Shown here: positions 43,923 through 50,458 of the stretch, piece after piece
How the letters are laid out: every line of letters begins with the position of its first letter
Numbering within the stretch: position 1 is the first letter of the stretch
From: Pseudomonadota bacterium
Lineage (GTDB): Bacteria > Pseudomonadota > Gammaproteobacteria > Steroidobacterales > Steroidobacteraceae
Assembly (NCBI GenBank): GCA_023391815.1
Contig: JAEWAF010000094.1
Location: forward strand, 29,175-93,174
DNA: 64,000 nt
Direction of reading: 5' to 3'
The notes under the pieces: generated by a model
Database searches by the model: none
What the model was told of the DNA's origin: nothing
The model's input: only the letters and a program-made list of their open reading frames with translations
Program-made: the position numbers and the translations under genes

Positions 43923-44585
43923 ATGGCGAGACGGAAATCGGCGGTCGAGAAAGAACACTTCGCTCGCATCCCGGAGAGCGTGATGACGAGTGAGGCGTTG
44001 AGGACCGCGCCCCATGCCGCCTTGCGCGTCCTCGCGATCCTGCTCATGGGAAAGGCTAGGGAACGAAACGGCACGATGATGTGCACCGACTCTTACGCCG
44101 AGAAATTCGGCATGACCTCGCGTGAGACCGTCTACCGCTCGCTTCGATCGCTCGAAGAGCGCGGAGTGATCGTCCGCACTCGACAGGGAATGCGGCTGCG
44201 GAAGATTCCCACGCTTTGGGCCGTAACGTGGTGGCCAATTCATTACCGCGACGGGCAGCCTCTCGAATTCCCGGAGGCGGCAACGCATGCCTATCTGAAA
44301 TGGAAGAACACACCGATAATCGGTGTGAAGTCGGCTTCCAATCAGATCGATCAACCTGATCGGTCGGCAGAATTACACACCGATAGTCGGGGTACAGTCA
44401 CACCGATGGCCGGTGTGAACACACCCCACTTACGCACCGATTTCACCCCCAGATCGGCCCAAGTACACACCGATGGTCGGGAATACTCTCAGAGTCTGGG
44501 CAGGGCGCAGCGGACTGCCACTCTGCCTTCATCGTCGGCATGCGGGCCGATGGGAAACCCTGACCGTAGGAGATCGCGGGCATGA
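43923..44585 (+). CDS. Winged-helix protein, replication-initiator-like
   Basis: A 220-residue protein. A DnaD/RepA-like winged helix-turn-helix occupies about residues 20-105 (APHAALRVLAILLMG, YAEKFGMTSRETVYRSLRSLEERGVIVRTRQG). The C-terminal part (about 135-200) is low-complexity with short repeats (TPIIGVK, HTDSRGT, TPMAGVNT, HTDGRE) encoded by an array of iteron-like palindromes. It starts 1 bp after the upstream ORF and its stop overlaps the next gene. Replication initiation or autoregulation is inferred from the wHTH-iteron pairing. Confidence 0.7.
   Translation: MARRKSAVEKEHFARIPESVMTSEALRTAPHAALRVLAILLMGKARERNGTMMCTDSYAEKFGMTSRETVYRSLRSLEERGVIVRTRQGMRLRKIPTLWAVTWWPIHYRDGQPLEFPEAATHAYLKWKNTPIIGVKSASNQIDQPDRSAELHTDSRGTVTPMAGVNTPHLRTDFTPRSAQVHTDGREYSQSLGRAQRTATLPSSSACGPMGNPDRRRSRA
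44309..44484. repeat. Iteron-like palindrome array inside the winged-helix gene
   Basis: Five related 19-bp units lie at 44309, 44376, 44399, 44433 and 44466. The first, CACACCGATAATCGGTGTG, is a perfect palindrome around one base. The third, CACACCGATGGCCGGTGTG, differs from perfect only at its centre. The others keep the CACCGAT half and vary on the right. Intervals are 67, 23, 34 and 33 bp. Such arrays bind replication initiators or repressors. Confidence 0.7.
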
Positions 44586-44803
44586 CCAACGACGTGCGGT
44601 CGTTTCGGAACAGCTCTGAGCGCATCCTCTCGCTGGCCAGCAGCGGATTGAAGGTTCGCGACATTCCCAGCCTGCCGTACATCCATCCTTTGATCGTCAT
44701 CCGTGTATTGAATGGTTCGAACGTAGACAGCTATCAAAACGGAAACTCAATCAGGAAGTTAGGTGTCGATTCAAACAGCGATCACGACCGGATGTTCAAA
44801 TAA
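44582..44803 (+). CDS. Small hypothetical protein (73 aa), coupled
   Basis: ATG 44582 overlaps the stop of the winged-helix gene (ATGA). The product starts MTNDVRSFRNSSERILSLAS and contains LKVRDIPSLPYIHPLIVIRVLNGSNVD; no family recognised. The DNA here is visibly AT-richer than the chromosome. Last gene of the four-gene coupled run. Confidence 0.5.
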   Translation: MTNDVRSFRNSSERILSLASSGLKVRDIPSLPYIHPLIVIRVLNGSNVDSYQNGNSIRKLGVDSNSDHDRMFK

Positions 44804-44825
44804 TTTGTGAATCATAGGAGCCCGT

Positions 44826-45422
44826 ATGCGTGGAGGATGCAGATACGGCGCGGGTCGTCCCGGCTGGCGACGTAAGTGTGAACATATGTTGCGATTCGAC
44901 CTTCGCCAGCTGACCAAGAAAGGGCGTGTGGCTCCTGGCCAGAGCTATGGCTGGTACTGGTTTCGCGACGACGAAAGGTTTGCCAGCATCGGTGTGCGAA
45001 CGATCGCGGATGCGTTCTTGCTTGACTACACGTGGACACCCCGCGGTTGCCGACCGCAGGTGATCACGTGCCGGGTTGAGCTGAAGCGAACGCGGTGTAC
45101 GCTTGGCGGTCACCGCAGTTGGTTTGTATGTCCCGACTGCGGCCGTCTTTGTCTGGTGCTTTTTGGGGTCTCACGTCGGGGCCAATTTGCATGTCGCGTG
45201 TGCCAGCGGCTTGCGTATGCGTCGGAAGGGGAGAGTCCGATTGACCGCTGCTGGCGTGCTCAGCGAAAGCTGGAGGCGAAGCTCGCGGATGACTTCGAAC
45301 GTCCTAAAGGGATGCGTCGAAAGACCTTTAAGCGCATCAATGATAAATGGGTAGCGCTCGAAGAACGCAAGGACGATCTGCTATGGCCTAATTTCCTGCG
45401 AATAGTAGGCGAGTTTGCCTAA
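44826..45422 (+). CDS. Zinc-ribbon hypothetical protein (198 aa)
   Basis: AGGAG six bases before ATG 44826 supports the start. MRGGCRYGAGRPGWRRKCEH opens a basic N-terminus. Then SYGWYWFRDD, a beta region, and a CPDCGRLCLVLFG...FACRVCQRLAYASEG pair of CxxC knuckles (about residues 105-135) look like a zinc ribbon. The C-terminus is a charged helix ending KDDLLWPNFLRIVGEFA. Similar proteins occur in proteobacterial genomic islands without known function. DNA or RNA binding is likely but not proven. Confidence 0.7.
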   Translation: MRGGCRYGAGRPGWRRKCEHMLRFDLRQLTKKGRVAPGQSYGWYWFRDDERFASIGVRTIADAFLLDYTWTPRGCRPQVITCRVELKRTRCTLGGHRSWFVCPDCGRLCLVLFGVSRRGQFACRVCQRLAYASEGESPIDRCWRAQRKLEAKLADDFERPKGMRRKTFKRINDKWVALEERKDDLLWPNFLRIVGEFA

Positions 45423-45550
45423 GGACGGCTGTACGGCTCAGGCACCAAGAAAGCTCGCAGCGATGAATATCCGGCGATAATGATTGGTGAAGGAAGCTCC
45501 TGGTGTAATATTCCAGCAGGTCACCTACATTTGAGTCAGCGCCGATATCC

Positions 45551-46039
45551 GTGATTAGCACTTCCCGAGTTCAGGGTCACGAAGAATGCGAGGATACCGA
45601 AGCGGATGCGGCGTTCCGGCGCTGGGCTCTCGGCCTCGAATCATTTGCTGAGCGGCATCATCTCGCAGTGTGGAGGTATCCTCGCCGCGCAGCCGCTTGG
45701 ATGTTCCATTTCCTCCATCCAGCGGGCGGGTTCTGCTGCCTCCAACTGTATTGTGTGCGCCTGGAGGAAGGGGCGCCGTTAGAAAGTTGGATCTCTACGC
45801 ACTGGTACATCGACGATCACGAGAAGAAGCTACGTTGGGAGCAGCCATATCGCGAGAGTGTCAAGACCGCTCCCAACGTTGAAGCAATCGTCTCGGCTCT
45901 CGAAGGCCAGCTGGATATCCTCGTGCGTACACCACCAACGCAGCTTGTGCCAAGCGAGTACTCGTTTGTACCAACGGGGGACGGGCACGGCGATTTCTTC
46001 ATAAGTGATTTCGAGCGCAGTCTGAGAGTTCCCGTGTAA
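45551..46039 (+). CDS. Unknown protein of the element (162 aa)
   Basis: I do not recognise this gene. Start GTG 45551 is tentative. The product has RRWALGLESFAERHHLAVWRYPRRAAAWMFHF early, then CCLQLYCVRLEEGAPLESW and STHWYIDDHEKKLRWEQPY, typical of a soluble mixed alpha/beta protein. It is well separated from neighbours (128 bp upstream, 251 bp downstream), so it may be an independently expressed cargo gene. Confidence 0.5.
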   Translation: MISTSRVQGHEECEDTEADAAFRRWALGLESFAERHHLAVWRYPRRAAAWMFHFLHPAGGFCCLQLYCVRLEEGAPLESWISTHWYIDDHEKKLRWEQPYRESVKTAPNVEAIVSALEGQLDILVRTPPTQLVPSEYSFVPTGDGHGDFFISDFERSLRVPV

Positions 46040-46290
46040 TGTCAGCACTGTTTGGAGCTCGCACGTTCAAAGCGACGCGCGGCTCAAGCATGGGTTGGGC
46101 AGGGCATGCTGCAGCTCTCTAAGAAATGCATCTCATGAAGCCTCCGCGGTACTCGCCCAACAAGGCGCTGGTCCGACTCGCAACGGCGAAGCACTGTTGC
46201 TCGCGGCTCACGTGAGGCATCGAGCGACGAGAAAGACCCCGGCCGCGGGCACCGGGGGCGATTGCAGCCGAGGCTAAGGCAGTCGATCGG

Positions 46291-46674
46291 TTACTTGCCG
46301 GCAGCGGATCTGTCCTCCAGCAGATCGATAATCCTGACGACAAAGCGTTGCTGCGTCTTGGACAGCGCTTGTAGGCGCTCCGCATTCCGGACAGCTCGAT
46401 GTGAGGCTCGCCGCTTCGACGATGGCAGCGGCTTGTCCAGCCCAGCCAGGTCCTCCAGGGTGGTCTCAAAGATTTGCGCTAGTCTCACCAGCGCGGGCAC
46501 AGACACTCGCCTATCTCCAAGCTCCCAGCAGAAAACGCATTGCTGGCTCACGCCGATGGCGCGGGCGAGTTCGGCTTGGGTCATCTGTCGCGCCTTGCGG
46601 AGTAGGCAGATGCGCTTACCGAGCGCCGCGAAGTAGATTCTCGATTCAACCTTAATTCGCGGAGGCGCCATCAT
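46291..46674 (-). CDS. XRE-family transcriptional regulator
   Basis: A 127-residue protein with an XRE helix-turn-helix at about residues 18-75 (LGKRICLLRKARQMTQAELARAIGVSQQCVFCWELGDRRVSVPALVRLAQIFETTLEDLAG). The C-terminal part (KTQQRFVVRIIDLLEDRSA) is helical. Last gene of a leftward coupled operon: its ATG overlaps the stop of the 34-residue ORF. A repressor maintaining the integrated state is a reasonable guess. Confidence 0.88.
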   Translation of the reverse strand: MMAPPRIKVESRIYFAALGKRICLLRKARQMTQAELARAIGVSQQCVFCWELGDRRVSVPALVRLAQIFETTLEDLAGLDKPLPSSKRRASHRAVRNAERLQALSKTQQRFVVRIIDLLEDRSAAGK

Positions 46675-46775
46675 GGTGCGCCTCCAGATTCTTCCCGGCG
46701 GAGCGCGTTACGTCGGTCGAAAACCTCGCGAACCAATTCCCATTGGTCGCGGGTTTCTCCATGGGGATGGATCAT
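46671..46775 (-). CDS. 34-residue coupled ORF
   Basis: The product MIHPHGETRDQWELVREVFD continues RRNALRREESGGAP. Its ATG (46775) overlaps the stop of the 90-residue gene and its stop overlaps the ATG of the XRE gene, both as ATGA. Double stop-start coupling and a mature-looking charged helix suggest a real small gene, although it is shorter than usual annotation limits. Confidence 0.55.
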   Translation of the reverse strand: MIHPHGETRDQWELVREVFDRRNALRREESGGAP

Positions 46776-47044
46776 GACCGCACCTCTGCTTCGTCGAGTC
46801 GCGCAATCGACTGCTCAACGCGGTCACGAAGGACTGCAAGCGCATCGCTCACGTCGAACTCACACTCGTGATTGGCGGCGAACTGAACGGCGATCAGTAG
46901 AGCACTCGTCTTGTGCAGCTGGCCAAGTTCAGCGTTGACGGCTGCCTTCAGTCCTTTTGATGCCTCGATGGCGCATCCTTGACTGCGCACGGGATGACGT
47001 AATCCAGCCGGCCGGCCGGTAGAATGGTCCGGTTGCGAACCCAT
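46772..47044 (-). CDS. Small hypothetical protein (90 aa)
   Basis: First gene of the leftward operon at the right end of the element. KGLKAAVNAELGQLHKTSALLIAVQFAAN and DVSDALAVLRDRVEQSIARLDEAE predict a helical hairpin or coiled coil. The start is uncertain; the N-terminal 25 residues look less coding-like and a shorter form is possible. No family recognised. Confidence 0.55.
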   Translation of the reverse strand: MGSQPDHSTGRPAGLRHPVRSQGCAIEASKGLKAAVNAELGQLHKTSALLIAVQFAANHECEFDVSDALAVLRDRVEQSIARLDEAEVRS

Positions 47045-47128
47045 GTTGCACCTCGCATAAGGTGTGGCTTGGTAGGCCCTCGTCGGTGTTGCTGCACCGG
47101 CGGGGGCCGCTCTTTGACGAGAGGGAGC

Positions 47129-47158
47129 TGGGGGTCGTTCTGGGGGTACTAGGTACCC
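47129..47158. repeat. GGGGTA-type repeats at the right end
   Basis: TGGGGGTC (47129) and TGGGGGTAC (47141) lie 12 bp apart, and GGGTAC-TAG-GTACCC is a perfect inverted repeat at 47144-47158. They echo the left-end repeats and lie 53 bp inside the right attachment repeat. Confidence 0.5.
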
Positions 47159-47210
47159 GTTTCAGTGCGGAAACTGCGCCATTTTGCGCGATTCACGCAC
47201 TTTGCGGTGT

Positions 47211-47226
47211 CCAGCCGACCCACCAT
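47211..47226. repeat. Right attachment repeat
   Basis: Exact copy of the 16 bp at 40972-40987 (tRNA-Lys 3' end), marking the right boundary of the element. Confidence 0.88.
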
Positions 47227-47384
47227 CTTGGTTCCGAGGATCTCGCTCCGCTGTGTTCGTGCGGCCGTGCGCGAACTGCCCCTCGCCGGCGCGCGCTGGC
47301 AACCTGTTTCACCGAGAACTCAATAGCCGCTCTTCGAATCGGGCCTCACAGGTTTTCGATACGGATCTCTTGATCGGCCGCGAC

Positions 47385-47404
47385 GTTATTACTATTGTGG
47401 TAAC
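47385..47404. promoter_or_regulatory. Possible autoregulatory operator of the toxin-antitoxin pair
   Basis: An interrupted inverted repeat, GTTAT...GTAAC, covers 47385-47404 just before the AbrB-type antitoxin gene. It is a plausible binding site for the antitoxin; arms are short. Confidence 0.35.
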
Positions 47405-47430
47405 AGGCCGCAACCGCCAGGAGGCCGTAA

Positions 47431-47658
47431 ATGGTCGCTCTCAAGGTCCGCAAAGTCGGAAATTCGCTCGGTGTCGTACTGCCGAAGGAAGTGATCAGCC
47501 GCCTTCGCACTGGTGAAGGGCAGGATTTATTCCTGATCGAAGGACCGAACAACACGTACCGGATCACTCCCTTTGATCCAGGCTTCGAAGAGAAGATGGA
47601 TAAAGCCGAAGAGATCATGGCGCGCTATCGGAACACGCTGCACGTTCTCGCCAAATGA
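47431..47658 (+). CDS. AbrB/MazE-type antitoxin
   Basis: A 75-residue swapped-hairpin AbrB-type DNA-binding protein: VRKVGNSLGVVLPKEVISRL is the signature, followed by a C-terminal tail (MDKAEEIMARYRNTLHVLAK) expected to neutralise the toxin. AGGAGG precedes ATG 47431 at ideal distance. It overlaps the Doc toxin gene by 4 bp. Such pairs regulate their own promoter. It lies outside the right repeat of the tRNA-Lys element. Confidence 0.93.
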   Translation: MVALKVRKVGNSLGVVLPKEVISRLRTGEGQDLFLIEGPNNTYRITPFDPGFEEKMDKAEEIMARYRNTLHVLAK

Positions 47659-48047
47659 GCGAGCCGGTCTGGATCGAAGACAATCTGGTTCTGGCGATCC
47701 ACGAACGGCTGCTCATCGAGCATGGCGGTGCGGGTGGTGTGCGGGACGAAGCGCTACTCCAGTCCGCGCTAGCCAGGCCGCTGAATCACGTTGCCTACGC
47801 AAGCCCAGACATCATCGAGCTGGCTGCCAAGTACACGACCGGCATCGTTCGAAATCATCCCTTCATCGATGGTAACAAGCGCACCGGCTTCTTGATCGGT
47901 GTGCTCTTTCTCGAACTCAACGGCTATCGGTTCACGGCCAGCGAGGAAGCGGCGGCACACGCCGTTCTCGAGTTGGCCGCCGGCAAGATCGACGAGGTCG
48001 CGTTCTGCGAATTTTTTAGAGCGAGTGCGAAGAGCAACAAGAAATAG
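47655..48047 (+). CDS. doc: Doc-type (Fic fold) toxin
   Basis: A 130-residue death-on-curing toxin. The Fic-like motif HPFIDGNKRTG (68-78) has the Lys that in Doc switches the reaction to phosphorylation of EF-Tu, blocking translation. DNLVLAIHERLLIEHGG and VRDEALLQSALARPLNHVAYASP are also family landmarks. Paired with an AbrB-type antitoxin rather than Phd; ATG 47655 overlaps its stop. Confidence 0.93.
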   Translation: MSEPVWIEDNLVLAIHERLLIEHGGAGGVRDEALLQSALARPLNHVAYASPDIIELAAKYTTGIVRNHPFIDGNKRTGFLIGVLFLELNGYRFTASEEAAAHAVLELAAGKIDEVAFCEFFRASAKSNKK

Positions 48048-48142
48048 ATCGAAGCCACCGGATACGAGAGCCAGCGACTCGATCTCTCGGATGCGAACAA
48101 GAACGATGCGCTTTGGCAGCAATATAGGGAGGATACGTTTCG

Positions 48143-48337
48143 ATGAGTTCGAACCTGCCGTCAGAACCACAGGAGCTCGTGTCCCTTCCGCCACCGTCGA
48201 GATCAGATCTCTCCAGCGCGCCGATTCCTGTCTTATCGCGCGCTGCCAGCCCCAAGCGCGGTCGTCCTCCCATCGAGCGATTCTCCAGGCGTAGTGCAGC
48301 GGACCTTCCAAGCCGTGCGTCCGCTAATCGCCATTGA
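48143..48337 (+). CDS. Possible small Pro/Ser-rich protein with an AT-hook-like motif
   Basis: ATG 48143 follows GGGAGG (48127-48132) at ten-base spacing and the frame is open for 64 codons. PKRGRPPIERF resembles an AT-hook core, the rest is Ser/Pro/Arg-rich. The opposite strand is also open here. Weak evidence; it could be a remnant of cargo from an earlier insertion. Confidence 0.3.
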   Translation: MSSNLPSEPQELVSLPPPSRSDLSSAPIPVLSRAASPKRGRPPIERFSRRSAADLPSRASANRH

Positions 48338-48690
48338 ACGAAAGGTTGCCTAACTGCTCGTGTTCGATTTGGGTGTGACTCCCCACGATAGGCATCGCCC
48401 CAGCAACTCGATCGACCAATCAGCTGCGCCGCCGTGAGCGGCGCAAGGAAGAAGGACGAGTGCGAGCTGAAAGAGCGGGGGGGCAGCGGCTCATGCAGCG
48501 CTAACGAGCACGGTACGAATAGGTTCCGACGGATGCACGTCGCGCCGCCGATATTCCCTACACACTGAACGTGACTTCGCGAACGAAGCGGTGCAGCGCT
48601 TCGTACCAAGGCGCATGGCTCCATTGAGGCCAGGCGAATGGCCCATCGCAGGCGATGTTTGTGCTCCGGCACAGGAGCAGCATCTCCGCC
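48338..48690. other. Intergenic region, no gene seen
   Basis: About 350 bp beyond the toxin-antitoxin area. A hairpin, GCGCCGC (48426-48432) with GCGGCGC (48438-48444), has no T-run. No coding frame convinced me; the region probably marks the boundary between accessory and resident DNA. Confidence 0.35.
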
Positions 48691-49758
48691 ATGAACTGCA
48701 AAGCCCTCATGGCGGCCGCGATCACTGCGCTTTCGGGCATGGTGCTCGGTGCTCATGCTGAGGATTCAACCGCCCAAGTGAGGCAACCTCTTCCGGAGAA
48801 GCTGAGTGATACCGGCTTGTTCGTCGAGGGCTCGAACACCGAGGTGCGACCGGGAATCTTGTCGTTTTCTCCGCAGTATCCGTTGTGGTCGGACGGTGCG
48901 AGAAAGGGGCGCTGGATTTATTTGCCGCCGGGTACGTTCATCGATGCCCGTCGCGCCTCGGCGTGGGAGTTTCCAAAAGGCACGCGGCTGTGGAAGGAAT
49001 TTCGACTGGAGCGTCGAGTGGAGACGCGCTTCATCGAGCGTCTCGCGGATGGCTCGTGGCGATATGCGACGTATCTTTGGAGCGAAGACGAAACGGACGC
49101 GGTGCTCGCATCAGCCGAGGGAATTCGGTCGCTGACGTTGAGTGGTAGCGAGCCTCGGAAATATGACATTCCCTCCGAGACGGATTGCCGCGCATGTCAC
49201 GAGGGTTCCACTGTTCCGATCTTGGGATTCAGCGCGCTACAGCTCTCGCCGGATCGCGATCCGCTTGCTCCGCACACCCAGTCGCCAGGCGAGGATGAAG
49301 TCGATCTGAGCGTACTGGTCGAGCGTGGGCTGATACGAAATCTGCCGCCGGCATTGATCAAGACGCCACCGCGCATCAGCGCCGCGTCCCCGACGGAGCG
49401 CGCCGCGCTTGGCTATCTGCATGGCAACTGCGGCCATTGCCATACGGATGCATCCGACGCATCGGTTCCTGTCGAGTTGAGACTGGCTCAAGACGTCACC
49501 GATCCGGCGAGCGCGCAAAAAGTCTTGCGCTCGTTACAAGCATCGTCCGCCCGATTTCGACGGCCCGGCACGACGACGGCACTACCGCTCGTCTCGCCCG
49601 GGAAGTCTCACGACAGTGCGCTGCTGATAAGAATGAAATCGCGCGACGCCAGCGTACAGATGCCGCCGCTTGGCACGGCAATGCCCGATTCCGAAGGTCT
49701 GGCGCTGATCGCGCGCTGGATCGATCGCGACATGAATCCATCCACCTCAGCGGAGTGA
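48691..49758 (+). CDS. Secreted c-type cytochrome-like protein (355 aa)
   Basis: Signal peptide MNCKALMAAAITALSGMVLGAHA. The mature protein begins with LPEKLSDTGLF and SFSPQYPLWSDGARKGRWIYLPPG, resembling the TIGR03806/SO2930-type family of secreted haem proteins. Two haem-binding motifs are present, CRACH (about residue 169) and CGHCH (about 254). The end (PLGTAMPDSEGLALIARWID) is typical of cytochrome domains. It may take part in electron transfer in the periplasm. ATG 48655 is an alternative start. Confidence 0.8.
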   Translation: MNCKALMAAAITALSGMVLGAHAEDSTAQVRQPLPEKLSDTGLFVEGSNTEVRPGILSFSPQYPLWSDGARKGRWIYLPPGTFIDARRASAWEFPKGTRLWKEFRLERRVETRFIERLADGSWRYATYLWSEDETDAVLASAEGIRSLTLSGSEPRKYDIPSETDCRACHEGSTVPILGFSALQLSPDRDPLAPHTQSPGEDEVDLSVLVERGLIRNLPPALIKTPPRISAASPTERAALGYLHGNCGHCHTDASDASVPVELRLAQDVTDPASAQKVLRSLQASSARFRRPGTTTALPLVSPGKSHDSALLIRMKSRDASVQMPPLGTAMPDSEGLALIARWIDRDMNPSTSAE

Positions 49759-49763
49759 TCCAT

Positions 49764-50345
49764 ATGAAACAGTTTATTACGATCGTTCCAACCTGCGTGC
49801 TCATGCTCGGCCTGGCAACCCCCAGTGCGGGCGAGGAGGTCGCGCCGACCGACAGCAAGGTAGCGCGTGGCAAATACCTCGTGACCATCGCCGCTTGTAA
49901 CGACTGCCATACGCCCTTGAAGGCCGGGCCGAACGGTCCGGAGCCGGACATGACTCGCATGCTGTCCGGCCATCCCGAATCGTTGATCATGCCAACGGCG
50001 CCGACGTTGCCGCCGGGGCCCTGGGCAGCATCGTTCGCTGCGACCAACACCGCGTGGGCCGGGCCATGGGGCGTGAGCTTCACCGCGAATCTCACGCCGG
50101 ATCCGGAAACCGGGCTGGGTCGTTGGACGGTTCGTAACTTCAAGGACACGATTCGCACCGGTCGTCACCTCGGCCGCGGCAGACCCATCCTGCCCCCCAT
50201 GCCGATTCCCATGTACAAACAAATGACCGATGCGGATCTCGAGGCGGTGTTTGCGTATCTGCAATCGATTCCCGCGATCAGCAATCGCGTGCCGCAGGTA
50301 CTGCCGCCCCCGGCTACTGAGGCGACGGCCGTGACGGATCACTAG
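49764..50345 (+). CDS. Secreted monohaem cytochrome c (193 aa)
   Basis: Signal peptide (MKQFITIVPTCVLMLGLATPSAG). One haem motif CNDCH (about residue 45) follows RGKYLVTIAA, and PPMPIPMYKQMTDADLEAVFAYLQSIP supplies the distal Met. This is a class I-like cytochrome c. GGAG precedes ATG 49764, 5 bp after the preceding cytochrome gene; the two probably share a transcript and an electron path. Confidence 0.88.
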   Translation: MKQFITIVPTCVLMLGLATPSAGEEVAPTDSKVARGKYLVTIAACNDCHTPLKAGPNGPEPDMTRMLSGHPESLIMPTAPTLPPGPWAASFAATNTAWAGPWGVSFTANLTPDPETGLGRWTVRNFKDTIRTGRHLGRGRPILPPMPIPMYKQMTDADLEAVFAYLQSIPAISNRVPQVLPPPATEATAVTDH

Positions 50346-50458
50346 CGCAGGAAGTGCACGGCAGCACGCCGTTTATGCGCAGCTCGGCTTTCCAGACGCG
50401 GAGGATCCGGGCAACATGTTTGAATACTGCTGCTGCAAGCTTCGTTAGCGGAGGCATC

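Larger units (their letters stand above)
40972..47226. mobile_element. Small integrated element in tRNA-Lys
   Basis: About 6.25 kb bounded by a perfect 16-bp direct repeat, one copy being the tRNA-Lys 3' end so that the tRNA stays intact. The first gene is a P4-type integrase reading away from the tRNA. Inside are an AlpA-like regulator, a coupled operon with an iteron-bearing winged-helix gene, unknown proteins and a leftward XRE operon. No capsid, relaxase or conjugation gene is seen, so it would need a helper to spread. The size and content resemble phage satellites or mobilisable islands (inference). Confidence 0.85.

Noticed and set aside
40972..47226. CRISPR array or known restriction system within the element
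   Set aside because: The regular-looking repeats at 44309-44484 are palindromes inside a gene, not spaced by unique spacers, and no cas, restriction or methylase motif was found.
47062..47373. Rightward 103-codon frame across the right attachment repeat
   Set aside because: It spans the recombination junction, so it would be created by integration; no ribosome-binding site or family.
48016..48756. 246-codon leftward frame near the toxin-antitoxin region
   Set aside because: Runs across the cytochrome signal peptide and the Doc end; composition is not coding-like and no start is supported.
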